In this document: piece by piece, positions 32,206 through 45,010 of the stretch
Layout of the letters: each line of letters begins with the position of its first letter
Numbering within the stretch: the stretch's first letter is position 1
Assembly: GCF_000226095.1 (NCBI RefSeq)
Contig: NC_016476.1
Location: 186,001 to 250,000, forward strand
Reading direction: 5' to 3'
DNA length: 64,000 bases
Source of the DNA: Thermothelomyces thermophilus ATCC 42464
Taxonomy: Eukaryota; Ascomycota; Sordariomycetes; Sordariales; Chaetomiaceae
The notes under the pieces: generated by a model
Seen by the model: the letters and a program-made list of their open reading frames with translations, nothing else
Databases searched by the model: none
Told to the model about the DNA's origin: nothing
Position numbers and translations under genes: made by a program

Positions 32206-33621
32206 GGTGTATTTAATCCGGTACTCTCGGTAATGATCCGGTTCAACGCAGTCACTGAGCGAAGGGTGGCATGGAGACTAATGTCGAAGAAAGAGATGCC
32301 ACGTTCGCGTTTTGGTTGTTAAGGGGAAGGTAGGTACATACCTACCTTGAATAATTACGTATTGTTATTTCGACCTCTTTCGTCGGCTCAGGTAACCCCT
32401 CAACTGGCCTGACGTCACCGCAATCGAACATTGACCAACCCGGGTGGGAGCTTGACTCTGCTACTGTTCGATCGAATGTGAAAGAAGCGTCATCAGGCCA
32501 CTGACCCCGCGTTTGCGGGATTCTGCTTCTCGTCTCGTTCTGGGCTTAGCTTGCATGATCTGATTCCCCTTCACTGAGATACTAATTATGGATGATCTAG
32601 ATCCAGCCGAGATGGGAATAAGGTACGGAGGCCGCTACCAATAATTACAACAACAGTCTTCACCTGCATCAGGTGTAGGGGCGTCTAGGATATGTGGTTC
32701 TCGGAAAGCGTTGAGAGCCACCGATGTGAGATGGATTTCAATGCAAAGGGGCATTTCGTGTGTACACTATTGTGGTCGTGCAGTAACAGGCACGGGGTAA
32801 TCCGCATTTCGTTCTTTCCATCCGCCTTCAACTAACTGAGAGCAACCCGCAGCTATGAGAGTTCAATTTTTTTTTTAAGAAGATCACGTGAATTAATCCA
32901 CCGCGAAACAGAAGAGGGCGCCTAGTTTGAATGACGTAATTACACAGTATGGCTTGTGACATCGCCGTATCGATAAAATATCAGGGTCCTGGTAGTATTA
33001 CAGTTACTGTGTATTGCGGAGTGTTACAACGTCTAATTACTTCGTATAGTAATTTGGCGGCTCGGGCTTCCCCGCCAACCAACCAACCAGCAAAGACGGG
33101 GTTTAACGGTTTGGCCCGGCGCCTGCCGTCACACCAGCCGGACCATTCTTGAAACTGTCAACCCGCTTGCACGTGGACAGCGAGCCGCCGTGCCGAAGAT
33201 CTTCAGGGGCTTGCAAATGCGTGCAAATGTGGGGGGCCGGATTTGGGGTGGAGGAAGATCAGCATCAATGTCTCTGAGAAGAGTTAGGCGATCACCGCCC
33301 GAAGGAACGCAAGACGGCACCAGCAGCCGAGTTCTGCCTACAATGTTGCGCTACGTCGGAGGATGAAACGAGAAAAACTTCAAGGGTCCAACGGCAGAGG
33401 GCCCGTTTTCAAGAGCAGCGCTAGCCTTACGTAGGAATGGAGAGGCGTGAGGGAGATCGCAGCCTGTCTGGGCGTAATTAACGTATTCACGGCGGGCCGC
33501 ACCCGGCGAGGCATTTCCCAGCTAAAACTTTTGCATCCACCGCGGACCCGACTGTTTGGCAGTGCTTCCGGAGTGCGAAAAGTTGGGCACCATCGCAGGA
33601 TCATACGAGCGAGACGGCAGA
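32206..33621. other. Divergent intergenic region
   Basis: About 1.4 kb between divergent genes. TAATTA is dense here (near 32352, 32583, 32641, 32938, 33035, 33475). It also contains AAGGTAGGTACATACCTACCTT at 32325-32346, a perfect inverted repeat centred on the middle TA. No coding region was recognised. Confidence 0.5.
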
Positions 33622-34855
33622 ATGTCGGTCATTATCGGGCAAGCACCTATCAACCTTGGGCCGTTGACGACAACCTTTACGCCGCCCGCCGCATGCACGG
33701 TCGCGGTTGGCGAGCGGCGGAACGCGCTGGCCGACTTCTTCGGAATCGGCGGCGATAAGGATGTTGCCTTCCTCGGGCAAGGGTGTTCCGGAGGCAAGCC
33801 CTACGATGCCACGTCGTGTTGGCCCGCAACGTCCAAGGGCGTGGAGGAGAAGGAAGCGCCACTGTCCGGCTGGGGATTCTATTCACCCGGGCTGCATTGC
33901 CCCGTCGGGTACGCGACGGCGTGCTCGGCGACAGGAGGGAGCGGCGGAGGGTCGGGCTGGCCGGTCCAGTTCAAGTTACGTGACGGCGAGACGGCGGTTG
34001 GCTGCTGTCCGAGGTCAGTTCCCGTGATGAATCCCGGGGGGGGAGGGGGGGGGGGCGCTGTCGCTAATCCTGATCACCAGTGGTTACGGCTGCGCCAACA
34101 TCAACGGCCAGACTTGCACCATGATAGCCACATCCACGGCGGTTCCCATAGTCACCTGCAAAGGCAGCACCACCGGCGACGTTGAGACTCAAACCGTACC
34201 GGACGACAAAGCGTCCATCACGGCCTTCAGCCTGCTGGCACCCATGATCCAGATCAACTGGCAGAGCAGCGACCGGCCCGCATCCACCACCAGCACCAGC
34301 GCCCGCCCGAGCCGGACGGAGGCAACAAGAACTTCGACCTCGAGTCGAGACAAAACGGACTCGACGGAAACCACTCGCACCAGCGCAACCTCGAGCACCG
34401 AGACCCTCATTCTCGACGACAGCCCGCAAACCACTGGAACAGTAACAGGCACGGAGGCCAAAGGCGTGGACGAGCCAACAGGCACGCCGACACTGCAAGA
34501 TGCCGACGACTCTTCCTCCGACAGCGGTTCCCTTAGTTCCGGCATGAAAGTGGCTATCGGCGTGGCCGGGTCAGTAGCGGTCCTCCTGATGCTCGTGTGC
34601 GCCTTGTTCTACTGCTGGCGGAGGCGCAAGAACCTCAGGGAGGAGCAGGAGCTGGACAGGTTATACGGCATGAAGCACACGATGAACGACGGCGGCGACT
34701 TTACACACAATAACGACATACCCGGGTGGTACCGCGGGCAGAGGCTGGCGACACCGGCGAAGGATCCGTTCGGAGGTTATCCTGCGAATTCCGGGCTGGG
34801 GACAGAGATGGAGAGACCTGCAGCGCCCTATTACCGGGCGTATCGGCCGGCGTGA
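33622..34855 (+). CDS. Mucin-like single-pass membrane protein
   Basis: Two exons, 33622-34013 and 34081-34855, give 388 aa; the intron is GTCAGT...CACCAG with a long G run. The ATG chosen gives MSVIIGQAPINLGPLTTTFT, a start seen in a fungal family that lacks a classical signal peptide. The ectodomain has paired cysteines (CSGGKPYDATSCWP, GLHCPVGYATAC, VGCCPR, YGCANINGQTC). A Ser/Thr stalk at about 195-280 is probably O-glycosylated. One transmembrane helix lies near 288-309 (VAIGVAGSVAVLLMLVCALF), with WRRRK on its inner side, then an 80-residue cytoplasmic tail. The layout resembles cell-wall sensor-type proteins but there is no WSC domain. Function is unknown. Confidence 0.75.
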
Positions 34856-35673
34856 CTGCTTTTTGCCTTTCTTCATTCAATTGATCTCTTTGGTCTGAGT
34901 TTATATAATATATTATACCCTTAGATTTATGTTAGTTGTGTGTCAGCACATCATTCCTCCCGTCACTCTATCGACCACTGCTCCTTGATTCTTGTCCTTG
35001 CCCGATGGCGGCTTGGTGGCCGTCTTGGGGCCATCTTCTCCTGCTGGAGCGATGTAGATTTCGCTCCCGTAGTAGGGGATCTTACCTAATGGCATGTACA
35101 GGCCTAGAAGAGTTTGCTTCGCGCTTATGTTAAGGTGGTTATTACCTTACCTAGCGATGCTGATAAGGTAAGTAATTGGTCTTTTCACCCTTTGGTTTGC
35201 TGCAAAGGCTGTTCGGTAAGTTGTTTCTCGTCAGAAATGCATGGCAATTGCTTAAGAGATTTTTTGGAGCTCTTTGGTGGCCTACACTAATTCGCAATAT
35301 GTGATGAGCTGCGCTGACTTGAGTGCCCGAACAAGGACGTAAAGTTTTCAAGGTCTTGAAGATGGGAAAGTAAGGGGGAAAATTACAAGCACAACTGGGA
35401 AAGACTCCACTCCAGGGCAGCTGAGGTGATTCACGCACAGACCACAGCATTGCTTGCACACTCTCAGGCGCCAAGGACCCTGAGGAGCTCCCCCAGAGCT
35501 CAAAGCTGCAAGGCGCCGCAACGGCCCAATCACAGCGTACCGCCGTACATACACACACAGTAAGCGCATCATCGTCAACATTCCCGATCGCCAATGTCTC
35601 CAATGTCTGGCGTCGCTTCCCGTTGATCCTCTCCGCCCCCGCCCAATCCAGACACAAACCACGACATGACACT
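34856..35673. other. Intergenic region
   Basis: Contains the 3' flank of the membrane-protein gene and the Vps38 promoter. GTACATACACACACAG occurs at 35545-35560. Nothing else was recognised. Confidence 0.45.
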
Positions 35674-37657
35674 ATGTCGACAGAGGCCACGCGCCCGCTT
35701 TTGCTGCCGCAAAACCGGAAACTACGACATCTTCGCGGGATCGCGCTGAGAAACCTTTCCTTCTCCCGGCCCCGCGGCCACAGCATCGACGACGCCATCC
35801 TCAACATCAAGAGCCCCGCCAAGGTCGAGGCCCTGAGAGACACGCCCCGTCTGCACCATGCCTTGTCCTCGGACGACCTCCAGCCGCCAACTGCCCGGCG
35901 CAGGAGCACAAACCTGGCCAGCGTCAGCCCGGCGACCCGGCAAAAGAAGTTCGAGGACGCATTCGATAGTCGACTGGCCGACGCCTTTTTCTCGTTACAC
36001 ATCCAGGGAGTGGAGGAGCCAATTTACATTAGCGAAGTCGGAGAACGCGCAACGGTACGCCACCGGGCATGCTTGCTGGACAAGAGAGGGCCTGGCTGAC
36101 CGGCGATAGAACTTCAACTTCCGTCCGTTTGAACTCTGCGAGCTCGATTCAACCATCACGCAGTCCCCCAAGGTGACGGTCAAAGTGTGGGCAAGACGGA
36201 ATGATGCATGGTCGCTGTTGCGGGAAGACGAGGTCGACCTGCGCTCGCTCAATTGGCTCGGAACGCTCCACAACGTCCACTTCCCGCCAAACTCCTTGGT
36301 GTTCTACCTGGTAGACGGTATCTACTCACTCGAGCTCGCTGGAAAGCCCACGCCCCCGAAGCATACCGCGTCGGCTCCGACGTCGTCCTACAACGCGCTG
36401 ATGAGGCTGGCCACTCTGGACAACTCGATCCAAGACGCACTTGCCACGCGCGAACTTCTTACCCAACAGATCAACGACTTGCTTAGCCGCGAGAGGAAGA
36501 ACGAGGTTCCAGAGGCCGAAGACTCGCTCGCACTGGCAAAGAAATACTTGACACAACAGAGGCGGGCGGTTGCCCATGCAAAGAAGCGGAACGACGACCT
36601 AAGGGCATCCCTTGCTGCGCGCAAGGAAGCCATCGCCCAGGGCCGGGCCGCCCAAGAGAGAGCCGCTAAGGACGTCGAGAACGCGACCGAAAAATTGGCA
36701 CAGTCCCAGGCTCTCCTCGCCAAGACGAAATCCGATATCCATGGCCAACGCCGCCGCATCTGCGAAGACCTGTCGCGCATCTACAACATCATCCCGGTGC
36801 CCCTGGGCCCTCCCCTCTCCTTTCAGATATGCGGTCTCCCCCTGCCCAACACCACATCGGCCGACGAAACCCTCGCCGGCGCTTCCAAGTCCTCCTCCTC
36901 CTCCTCCGCCTTCTTCTCCTCCTCCGGCGGCGGCGGCGGCCCTCCCCCGATTACCGAAGATGCCCTCTCCGCCGCGCTCGGCCACGTCGCCCACCTGGCC
37001 GACGCGTTACAGTATTACCTCGCCGTGCCGCTGCCCTACCCCATCCGCCCGTTCGGCTCGCGCTCGAGCATCCGCGACGACATCTCGCAGCTGCCCGACC
37101 CGCAGCGCGAGTTCCCGCTCTACGTGCCCCGCGGCGGGTCCAGCGCCCAGTTCCGCTTCGACTACGCCTGGTTCCTCCTCAACAAGGACATCGAGGCCCT
37201 CTGCAGCTCCCAGGGCCTGCGGGTCGTCGACATACGCCACACGCTGCCGAACCTCAAGTACCTGCTGTACGTGTGCAGCGCCGGCACCGACGAGGTGCCC
37301 GAGCGGAAGAAGGGCGGCGTGAGAGGCCTCTGGGCCGGCCGCCTGAAGGGGCTCGGCGTGAACGTCGGCGTGGCCGGCGCCGATGACGCTAGCAGCCTCG
37401 GCGGTGCCGGGAGCAGTCGGAGGGGGAGCGACGCGAGCGAGATGGTGAGCAGGCAGAGGGAAGAACTCCGAAAAGCTGCGGTCTGCGGTGGTGGTAGTGG
37501 TGGTAGTGGTGGTGGTGATGGTGGAAAGGAAAGGGAAAGGGAAAGGGACGAGAGCAGGGAACATGGAATCGATGGCGGGAAGGGCCTGCCGTTTGCGGAA
37601 GAGGGAATGAAGTTGAGTTTGAGGACCAAGGGGTTGAGGGAAAACGCGGCTCCATGA
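35674..37657 (+). CDS. VPS38: Vps38/UVRAG-like subunit of the class III PI3-kinase complex
   Basis: Two exons, 35674-36054 and 36110-37657, give 642 aa. The 55-base intron is GTACGC...GATAG with a GGCTGAC branch. A basic N-terminus precedes a C2-like region (FFSLHIQGVEEPIYISEV, then KVTVKVWARR and SLVFYLVDGIYSL). A coiled coil spans about 225-335 (LALAKKYLTQQRRAVAHAKK and on). A BARA-like C-terminal domain includes RICEDLSRIYNIIPV, ALGHVAHLADALQYYLAVPL and FRFDYAWFLLNKDIEALCSS. This is the UVRAG/Atg14 superfamily order; the C2 domain favours UVRAG/Vps38, which directs Vps34-Vps15-Vps30 to endosomes, over Atg14. A Ser run (TCC repeat, 36894-36912) and a Gly-rich, then Arg/Glu-rich tail are lineage additions. 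The frame is intact. Confidence 0.85.
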
Positions 37658-39474
37658 GAGAGCACGAGAGAGACGCTCTGCAAACCAGCGACCAAGACGG
37701 TATAATTACTCGGAAGGCAATGACCCCGAGACTGTATACGACTGTGCGACCTCGCGGTCACATCCCTACGCAAAGCGGGCGGATGAGCTGGTTTTATCGT
37801 ACCCAGATAATACTGGCAGCGAGGCGCCAGACATCTTTGATCGTCGTGCAGAAGATGCTCCCTCTGTGGTGCTCACGTATGGCCTGGGGCCGTCCCGCGT
37901 GCCCATACACATCTCGCGAGGATTAAAATCAAGGCGCTGGTGGCAGCATACTACGTCGCGTCTGGCCGCCCTTGTTTCAGCCACGCGCTGTACCTAAGCA
38001 GTCGAAGAACATTAGGCCTGGACGCCTCCGGCGCAAAGAACCCAAATTGAACCCGTGAGGTGAATGGCTTTCATGGACGGCCAAGTGGATCAAGCATGGT
38101 GGCCAGCAGCAGGTGGGCGCGCGGAGGGAGTTGAGTCGGACTCAAAGTTCCTTTACCAAAGGGGCGAAGCAGGCCAACGGCACGCAAGACACTGTCATAC
38201 AGCGCCAACAGCACAGATAGTGATAACAGCGAAGGAGTCGCCAACAAGCGATTTGGAGATGACAGCTGATAGCGAGTGTTTTCCAATCCGTCTGGATTTG
38301 TCAAACGGTCCTCAGGAGGCCGATGAATGTGAGGTACCTGATCTCGTAAGACCATATGACATGACCGAGAAAATCCCTTGCAGACGATGATACAATTATA
38401 ATTATACACTTACCAGAGACTCAAACTCACCGCACCTCGCACGTGCAACGTGGAAGATTCGGTACCTATGTACCTTAGATGGATCACGGAAGTAATAGGG
38501 GGCCATGAGAGCATACACTATGCTGTGTCACACCAAATGAAAGTTCCTCCTCGTCTGGTTTACCTACCTTTGGGCTAGCAACTCTCTGCCCCGAGCGCCA
38601 ACCCTAGAAACTAACCATGGTTCACAGATACCATTTTGGTGAACTATTAATTATAATTAGGAAGCATCATTACACTATGAGGGGCAGACTCTTTGGTTCA
38701 CCACCAGCCCTGCCAACTGGACTAGGTATATATGTATGTATATAGTATTAATAATTACGCCCACCCATAAACAACGGGTGGGGAAGGACAGTACCCCTGG
38801 ACCACACCATCTGCGTGGCGTCCTTGAAATCACAAGCCGACATGCACGACCGGAGGAGCGAGAAAGTCGAAGAAGGAAGATTCATCATGGTGGCTTCACG
38901 CGGACCCGCGAGTGTCGTTCGGGGTCAAATGATTGACACCTTGAAGAGACGTTACGTGTAGCCAAGGTGTCCTCCGTCCTAGTCGGCTTCTGGCCCGCGG
39001 ACAAGTGCAACCATTGAGTTGGGTAGATTCTCCTTGGCGCTTGGATGAGGAGACCAGAGAGCCAGGATTCGCTACGAGGCAAGCAGAATCGTCCGATCCC
39101 CGATCCCCTGCCTTCGAGATCTCGTTCGATCTTGGTAAGCCTCGGAGTTTCGATCACACAATCATAGTATCTCTTTTTTAAAGACTTTCACAATGTAGGC
39201 ATGCTCTGGAACTTCGGATCTGAGAGTTAAGCAAGGGAGGATGTTGGTATACCCGCTCCTTGCCGTCTTTTAGCACTTTCAAAAACCACAGACCTCACCA
39301 TTTGTTCCGCGAGAGAATAAACATGCGCAGACCAGGTCCCCGAATAGGGCCGCGCAGAATCGCCGACATCGCCGTGTGTATGCTTGGCGGGCAGCGAACC
39401 CAGCTCATTAATTCCCTCTCGTGCTTCTAATTATCCCAACAACCACAACGTCAACAACAACAACGCTCTTCGTC
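37658..39474. other. Intergenic region
   Basis: About 1.8 kb with no convincing coding frame. TAATTA motifs lie near 37701, 38395, 38648, 38655 and 38750. A weakly 5S-rRNA-like stretch is at 39195-39270 on the plus strand. Confidence 0.45.
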
Positions 39475-40377
39475 ATGGTTTTGACATCGGATTACCAGCC
39501 AATCGCGGCAGCATCACAGTCCCCGCGTGTTTTTCCATCAAGTGGATTCCAAATCATCGACCCCTCCGACAAGGTTGAGGGGCAGAAGCTGCCCTTCTAC
39601 GAGCGCGACGAGTATTAATTATCCCATGCGCATGGGCGAGGTCATTGGGGGTCACTGCCAGGTCGTTGCTAAGCTCAGCTACGGCACCACTTCAACTGTC
39701 TGGCTGGGTCGAGACCTGAGGTATTAATATCCTGTTGAATTTTCCGAGCTGCTGTCAAATGGTTGTCGACTCTAGTGAACCGCCACCACACAGGGACGGG
39801 AAATACTGGACGCTCAAAGGGCACGTCAACACAATGAAATATAATCAGGAGCACGTAGTATACCGCCACCTGGTCAGTGTCACCAACTTAGAAAACCATC
39901 CCGGCAGGCAACACGTCCGCGAGCTCCATGATTCATTCACGCTAACAAGCCAGCACGCACGGCGACCACAAGGTTTTTGTCATCACCCCTTTGGGCATGA
40001 GTTTGAGGACGCTACAGGAGATGCAGTCAAAACGCGTCTTCCAAAAACTGCTCGTCACGAGCTCCCTAGATCAAGTCCTTGTCGGCTTGGACTGTCTCCA
40101 CGGCGCCAAAGTGGTCCATACTGGTGAGTCGTACGGAAACTATCATGTCGTCTCCTGCAATTGCAATAATATGATTGACAGACGCACGCCAGATCTGCAT
40201 TCGGACAACTTGCTTGTTGCCATTACGGACGACTCCATTTTGATCAAAGTGGAAGAGGGCGAGATTCTCGAGCCAGCAGCCCGGAAGCAAGATGACGACC
40301 GGTTCATCTACGTGCCACGGTACATGCTGGGGGGTACAGGCGCGCTCATCGTCTGTGGCCTCCCGAGGAACGACTGA
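39475..40377 (+). pseudogene. SRPK-type protein kinase relic, N-lobe only
   Basis: Recognisable exons are 39475-39720, 39776-40123 and 40193-40377. The first two introns keep normal sites (GTATTA...CTCTAG and GTGAGT...CGCCAG). The reading shows LPFYERDEY, then YPMRMGEV, the glycine-rich loop [30 protein letters not shown] where the catalytic lysine strand is expected, the segment VFVITPLGMSLRTLQ, and VVHTDLHSDNLLVA, the HxDLHxxN catalytic loop of fungal SRPK-like kinases. The frame is broken twice, each time by an apparent 4-bp tandem duplication: ATTAATTA at 39614-39621 and GCACGCAC at 39953-39960. The DFG segment is not seen and the C-lobe is absent; similarity ends at TGA 40377, just before the AT-rich island. 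Intact relatives phosphorylate SR-type proteins. Confidence 0.75.
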
Positions 40378-41830
40378 CTGCTGCACAGGCATACTGTCAC
40401 GTCTGGTTAAGAGGCTGTGATAAGGAGTGGGGAGATTCATCTCGCACGTGTCTTGGGATGACGTGGGGTTTAGCGTATATAATATCACCGCCCTCAAGTT
40501 AAGGAGCTAGCGTTAACCGTGTTTATAAAATCTTTCAGGGTATAATACTTCGCCCTATTGTTCTTTACTATACCGCGCTGAGCCCGGTATGGGCCTCGGT
40601 AACCCTCGGGCAAACCTAACCACGAATCCCTAACTCCGAGACGAGGCTATTTACACATCGTGCCTACCGTCGCATACACGCGGGCCAGCGCGTCTGCCTG
40701 ATCAAGGGCCCGCGATCGGCAGAATTTCTTCTTTCTCTTTTCTTCTTCAAGCTTGGTGTACTCGTAGAGTCGTCATCAGATAGTTGCGATATAATTACTC
40801 CTGAGACCGTTACAAATCCACCCAGAAGCGGTAGGGGTCGACATCACGAAAACTTCATTGAGTTAGCACCGGTTTTGGGCTCGGTAGTGGGCCATAATAT
40901 ATTAATTTGTACATCTAATTAATTAGGGCGTACCGTGGCTATCAATGTCTCCCACTTTTTTTCTTTCGTAAGTCCACAGAACCGTTAGAAAAGGGGTAAC
41001 ACACTAGTATATATAGGTAATACATATAGAGATATTAATAGTTTAGAAATGCCTTGTTTTTGCTAGAAAAATGCCAAGATAATATACTAAGATATGCTAA
41101 AAAGTGTTTTAAGATAGACTTTTTTAAGTCTAAAAAACTATATTCTCTATCGATATCTCTAACTACATTGCCCATATTATTAATCACATAGTATAATTAG
41201 AATCTATATATCTTAAAGTATATAGCAATCTGTAAGTTACATATATTATAGGCTAATATTAGGTGTTAATGTATATAGGGGTTAGGCTAATAATTATTAG
41301 GTAGGGGGCAAGCCAGAAGGCCCTGCTAGGGAGCTATCGAAGGCCTAATATAGGGCCCTTCGAGTGGTTACCAGGGCCTATAAGGCCACCCCTATCCGGT
41401 GCCTCGAAACAGAAGCCTAGGTACCGCCCCTCGACCTCTATCTTAATAATAGGCTAGCTAACTTCAAAGCCAAACTTAACTAGCTACTCCTATAGGCCAG
41501 AGTAGTCTCTAGGGCCCCCTAGGTCCCTACAAGGGCTCTTATCTAACAGGCCTATAATAGGCTAAGCTAGAGGTTTCAGAGAGAAGGGCTAAAGCGAGAG
41601 GCTAGGAGCCGAAGCCTATAGCCCTAGAGGTAGCAAGGTCGACAGTCTAGTAATAGGTTTAAGAGGGCTATAGAGGGAGTCTACCCCCCCTATAGACCCT
41701 ATGGAGGAGGCTATAGGCTATAGAACTAGCTATAGTAGCTAGCTAGAGCAATCGTTAGAGGGCTAACTAAGCTAGTAAGAGGATATAGTATATATTAGAC
41801 AAGGACCTACTATACCTAGTTTTTATAGGA
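40378..41830. other. Left flank of the AT-rich island: degraded repeat DNA
   Basis: GC content falls from about 40750. From 41280 to 41830 the sequence is made of CTATAG/TAGGCCTA-like words with very few CA or TG dinucleotides, the product expected from heavy RIP on a repeated element. The family cannot be recognised. The same type of sequence resumes at 49334, so this is the left half of an older repeat split by the gypsy insertion. Confidence 0.55.
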
Positions 41831-42253
41831 TGTCACGGAAATATATATACAGATGCTGCCTAAGCCACCGGCACAAACAGGCTAATCAAGTCAAAGGAGC
41901 GAAAGGACCAATTACAACATAGGAAGCATAGTAATCACTACGCTCACTAGTGATCAAGGTAATCACCACTATATAATCACTTACGATCACCGTAAGTAGG
42001 AATAATTACTAGGATTATATATATATATAGATAGTCACTCGTTAGGTAGACTCTAAGAGTTTACTAGTAATAGTAACCTGTCCTATAATTATAATACTTA
42101 TACCAAGTATTGCTAATTACTATAAGAGATAACTCTAGTGTTATTATAAACCCTTTAGCTTTACTAAATCCCTTAGACGACCTGCTTACTTGTCTTGCTT
42201 AATCTACCTTCGTCTAAACCCTTTTAGAAGAAGTCTAAGTTAGGTTTGTTATA
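41831..42253 (+). repeat. 5' LTR of the gypsy fossil
   Basis: 423 bases beginning TGTCAC, aligned end to end with 48906-49328. It is preceded by TAGGA. Confidence 0.88.
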
Positions 42254-42299
42254 TATTGCTATTACTCCCTTTATTCTATTATAGTTTAGAATAGAGGTG

Positions 42300-43420
42300 A
42301 CTTCGACCTTAATATTGATATGGCTACTAACGTTATAGCTAAATAGCTGCTTGCCTAGCTTAGTTAACTCTATTAGTAAATCTAGGAGTTAGATTAGAGA
42401 GATAAGACTACTTAAGCTTAAATTAAGGAACTCGAGAATAATAAAAAGCACTTGTAAAAACTAGTTAACAAGGCCTATACTAAAATCAAGGTACTTAAGG
42501 GCGCCAAAGCAAGCTGTATCAAGATCAAACTACCTAGCAAATATAGAGGAACTAAGGAAGACCTCGTAGGATTCCTGATAAACCTCTAATTCTACTTCTA
42601 GCTTAATGATGATAAGTTTCTAGATAATAAAGCTAAAGTCCTCTATATAGCTACAAGACTAGAGGGCAAGGCACTTAGATAGTTCGAGTCTATATAGAAT
42701 GACTATCTTACCAAGGAAGATAAAGACGACCGAGACGCGTTTATATAAGCAGTCTTTCGATCCTACGACCGTTTTGAAGAAGAGCTTTGGAAGGTTTTTA
42801 ATAATAAAGATAAGAAGATTTATATATAAGAAAGACTTACTAATCTCTAATAGACTAAGTTAGTAGCCTCCTATGCTATATAGTTTAGATAGGATATATT
42901 TAAGTCTTAGCTTAATAATAAGGTATTAATATAATTATTCTATAATAGCTTAAAGGAAAAGGTTAAAGATAAGTTATATAAGTATAATCGGCCTAAGACC
43001 CTAGATAAATATATTATATAGGCTATTGAAATCGATAATTAACTCTATATATAAGAGTAGTAAAAATAAGGTCAAATAAATAGAACTATAGTTAAGGCTA
43101 ATAATAAGAAAAAGCAAGCATATATTAGTACCTTATATAGGATGTACCCTAGAGCTATAGATATGGATATAGTATAGAAGCAGGACCGGAAGAAGACGAC
43201 CAAAGACAAGTCTAATGTTACCTACTATAACTACGGAAAGAAAGGGTACTATAAGCGAGAATGTCGAAGCCCGAAGAAAGAGTAGAAGATAGTCCCTAGA
43301 AAGGAAATTATAGCTATTGACGAAACTACTAAGGACGTTATCGAAGTAGCGGCTATAAGCTACAAAGATAGGGGTAGTAATATAGATAGTCTCGGATACA
43401 ATAGTAATAGTAAAAATGAA
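42300..43420 (+). mobile_element. gag region of the gypsy fossil
   Basis: Traces of a capsid-type coding region followed by a zinc-knuckle-like motif (C..C....G....C spacing with NYGKKGYY) near 43215-43266. Broken throughout. Confidence 0.65.
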
Positions 43421-44679
43421 TAAGTACTATACTTTAAACTAGTTACTATAGACCTAGAGATAGGTCTTGCTAAATAGAATATAGTAGGAGAATACGTACT
43501 GCTAATTTCGATTCTCCTAGCCTTGAGGTAGTAGGGTTTTACGGTTATATGGAGGTAGGATAGATCGTAGATAACCGATACCTAAGGAATTAAAAGACCT
43601 AGACCTAATGTTCTATTTCTCTAGGAACAAATTAAATAATACTATAATAAAGTTTTCCGGCTTAATATAGAACTATATAAACGGGATAGACGCTTGATTT
43701 AACTTACCTAGTAGAGTGATAAGATAAGGAACGAGACGAGGGAACTCCGACGTATTATAGAAACTATCAAAGGAAAACAGCCTATAATATATAATAGACC
43801 TGATAGCTATACCGAGTACCTTGACGACTAGTAACTTAGTAGCGACGTATAGAACCTAGAATACTAGTTTATATACGCGAATCGTAGAAAAGACGAGTAT
43901 ATATAGAAAAGCTACTAGAAGAAACATTCCTACCTTAGCGTTAGAGTACCTATAGTCTATATATAATAGGAAGGATTTAGGAAAGAATTCTAATATCTCC
44001 TAGGCAACGCTATATAACTATACCCTTGATACGAGGCATATATATAAGTGCCCTAGTTCTAGTGTATAGCATATAGATACCGATACCACTTCTATAATAA
44101 ATTCGAAAACAATTACTAGCTAACCTGACAAGGAAATGAGGACAGAAGCTTATACCCTATAGAATAGGTCTATAATATAGGAAATAGAGCAGCCAAGTTG
44201 CTCTAGAAGATCGAAGCCCGCGATCTAGAAGGCATTACGATAGTTTAAGACAAGCCTAGCCTAGGTACTACAGAATAGAACGAGATATATAGGACTCGTG
44301 CTAGAGCAACGATTACCTCTATCACGCGGACGAAAAGAAATCGCGAATTCGGGAGCTTTAGATAAAGCTATAGTATATACGACGAAAAGTAGAACGGACT
44401 TAATAGTAGAAAGCTATAAGTACTCAATAGCTTATAGAAATAAGTATAATCGACGAAGCTACTATTAGCTAAATAACCGAAGAGGTTAGCACTAACCTAG
44501 GAAACGGGTCAGGGCCCTTTAAGGGGCCCGGAAACCATTAACGCGTGTATAGCGGCGAGTGGTAGCGTAGTATAGGAGGAACTAGCGTAAGAGACTACTA
44601 TATCGAGACCTCCCGGCAGAAACATAGGAAATTACTATAATCTTTAGACGATAGTAGTAAGACAAGCGACTATAGATAA

Positions 44680-45010
44680 TAGTATAATGGAAATAGTACG
44701 AAATGTTCATACTAGTAGATAGTAAAGTAGAAATGAACCTGATTTCGCCAACGCTTATAAATTAGCTATAAATATCCTAGAGAATAAAGTGAAAGTATAG
44801 TATAGTTAAAGGGTTATTTCTAATATAATGGGTATATAGGGAGACCGAACTAATTAATATCACTATAGTAGGAAAGACTATAGTAGTCGTATTTAGTATT
44901 ATAGATATAGGTAACGATAAAGATATAATATTAGGGTTATTATAGTATAAAGATTACGACCTAGATATTAACTAGAAGAATAGTAGCTACCTATAACCCC
45001 GAATAGAGTT
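44680..45010 (+). mobile_element. Protease region of the gypsy fossil
   Basis: A retropepsin-like active-site neighbourhood (LVDS followed by MNLIS) is visible at 44710-44760. Broken. Confidence 0.55.
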
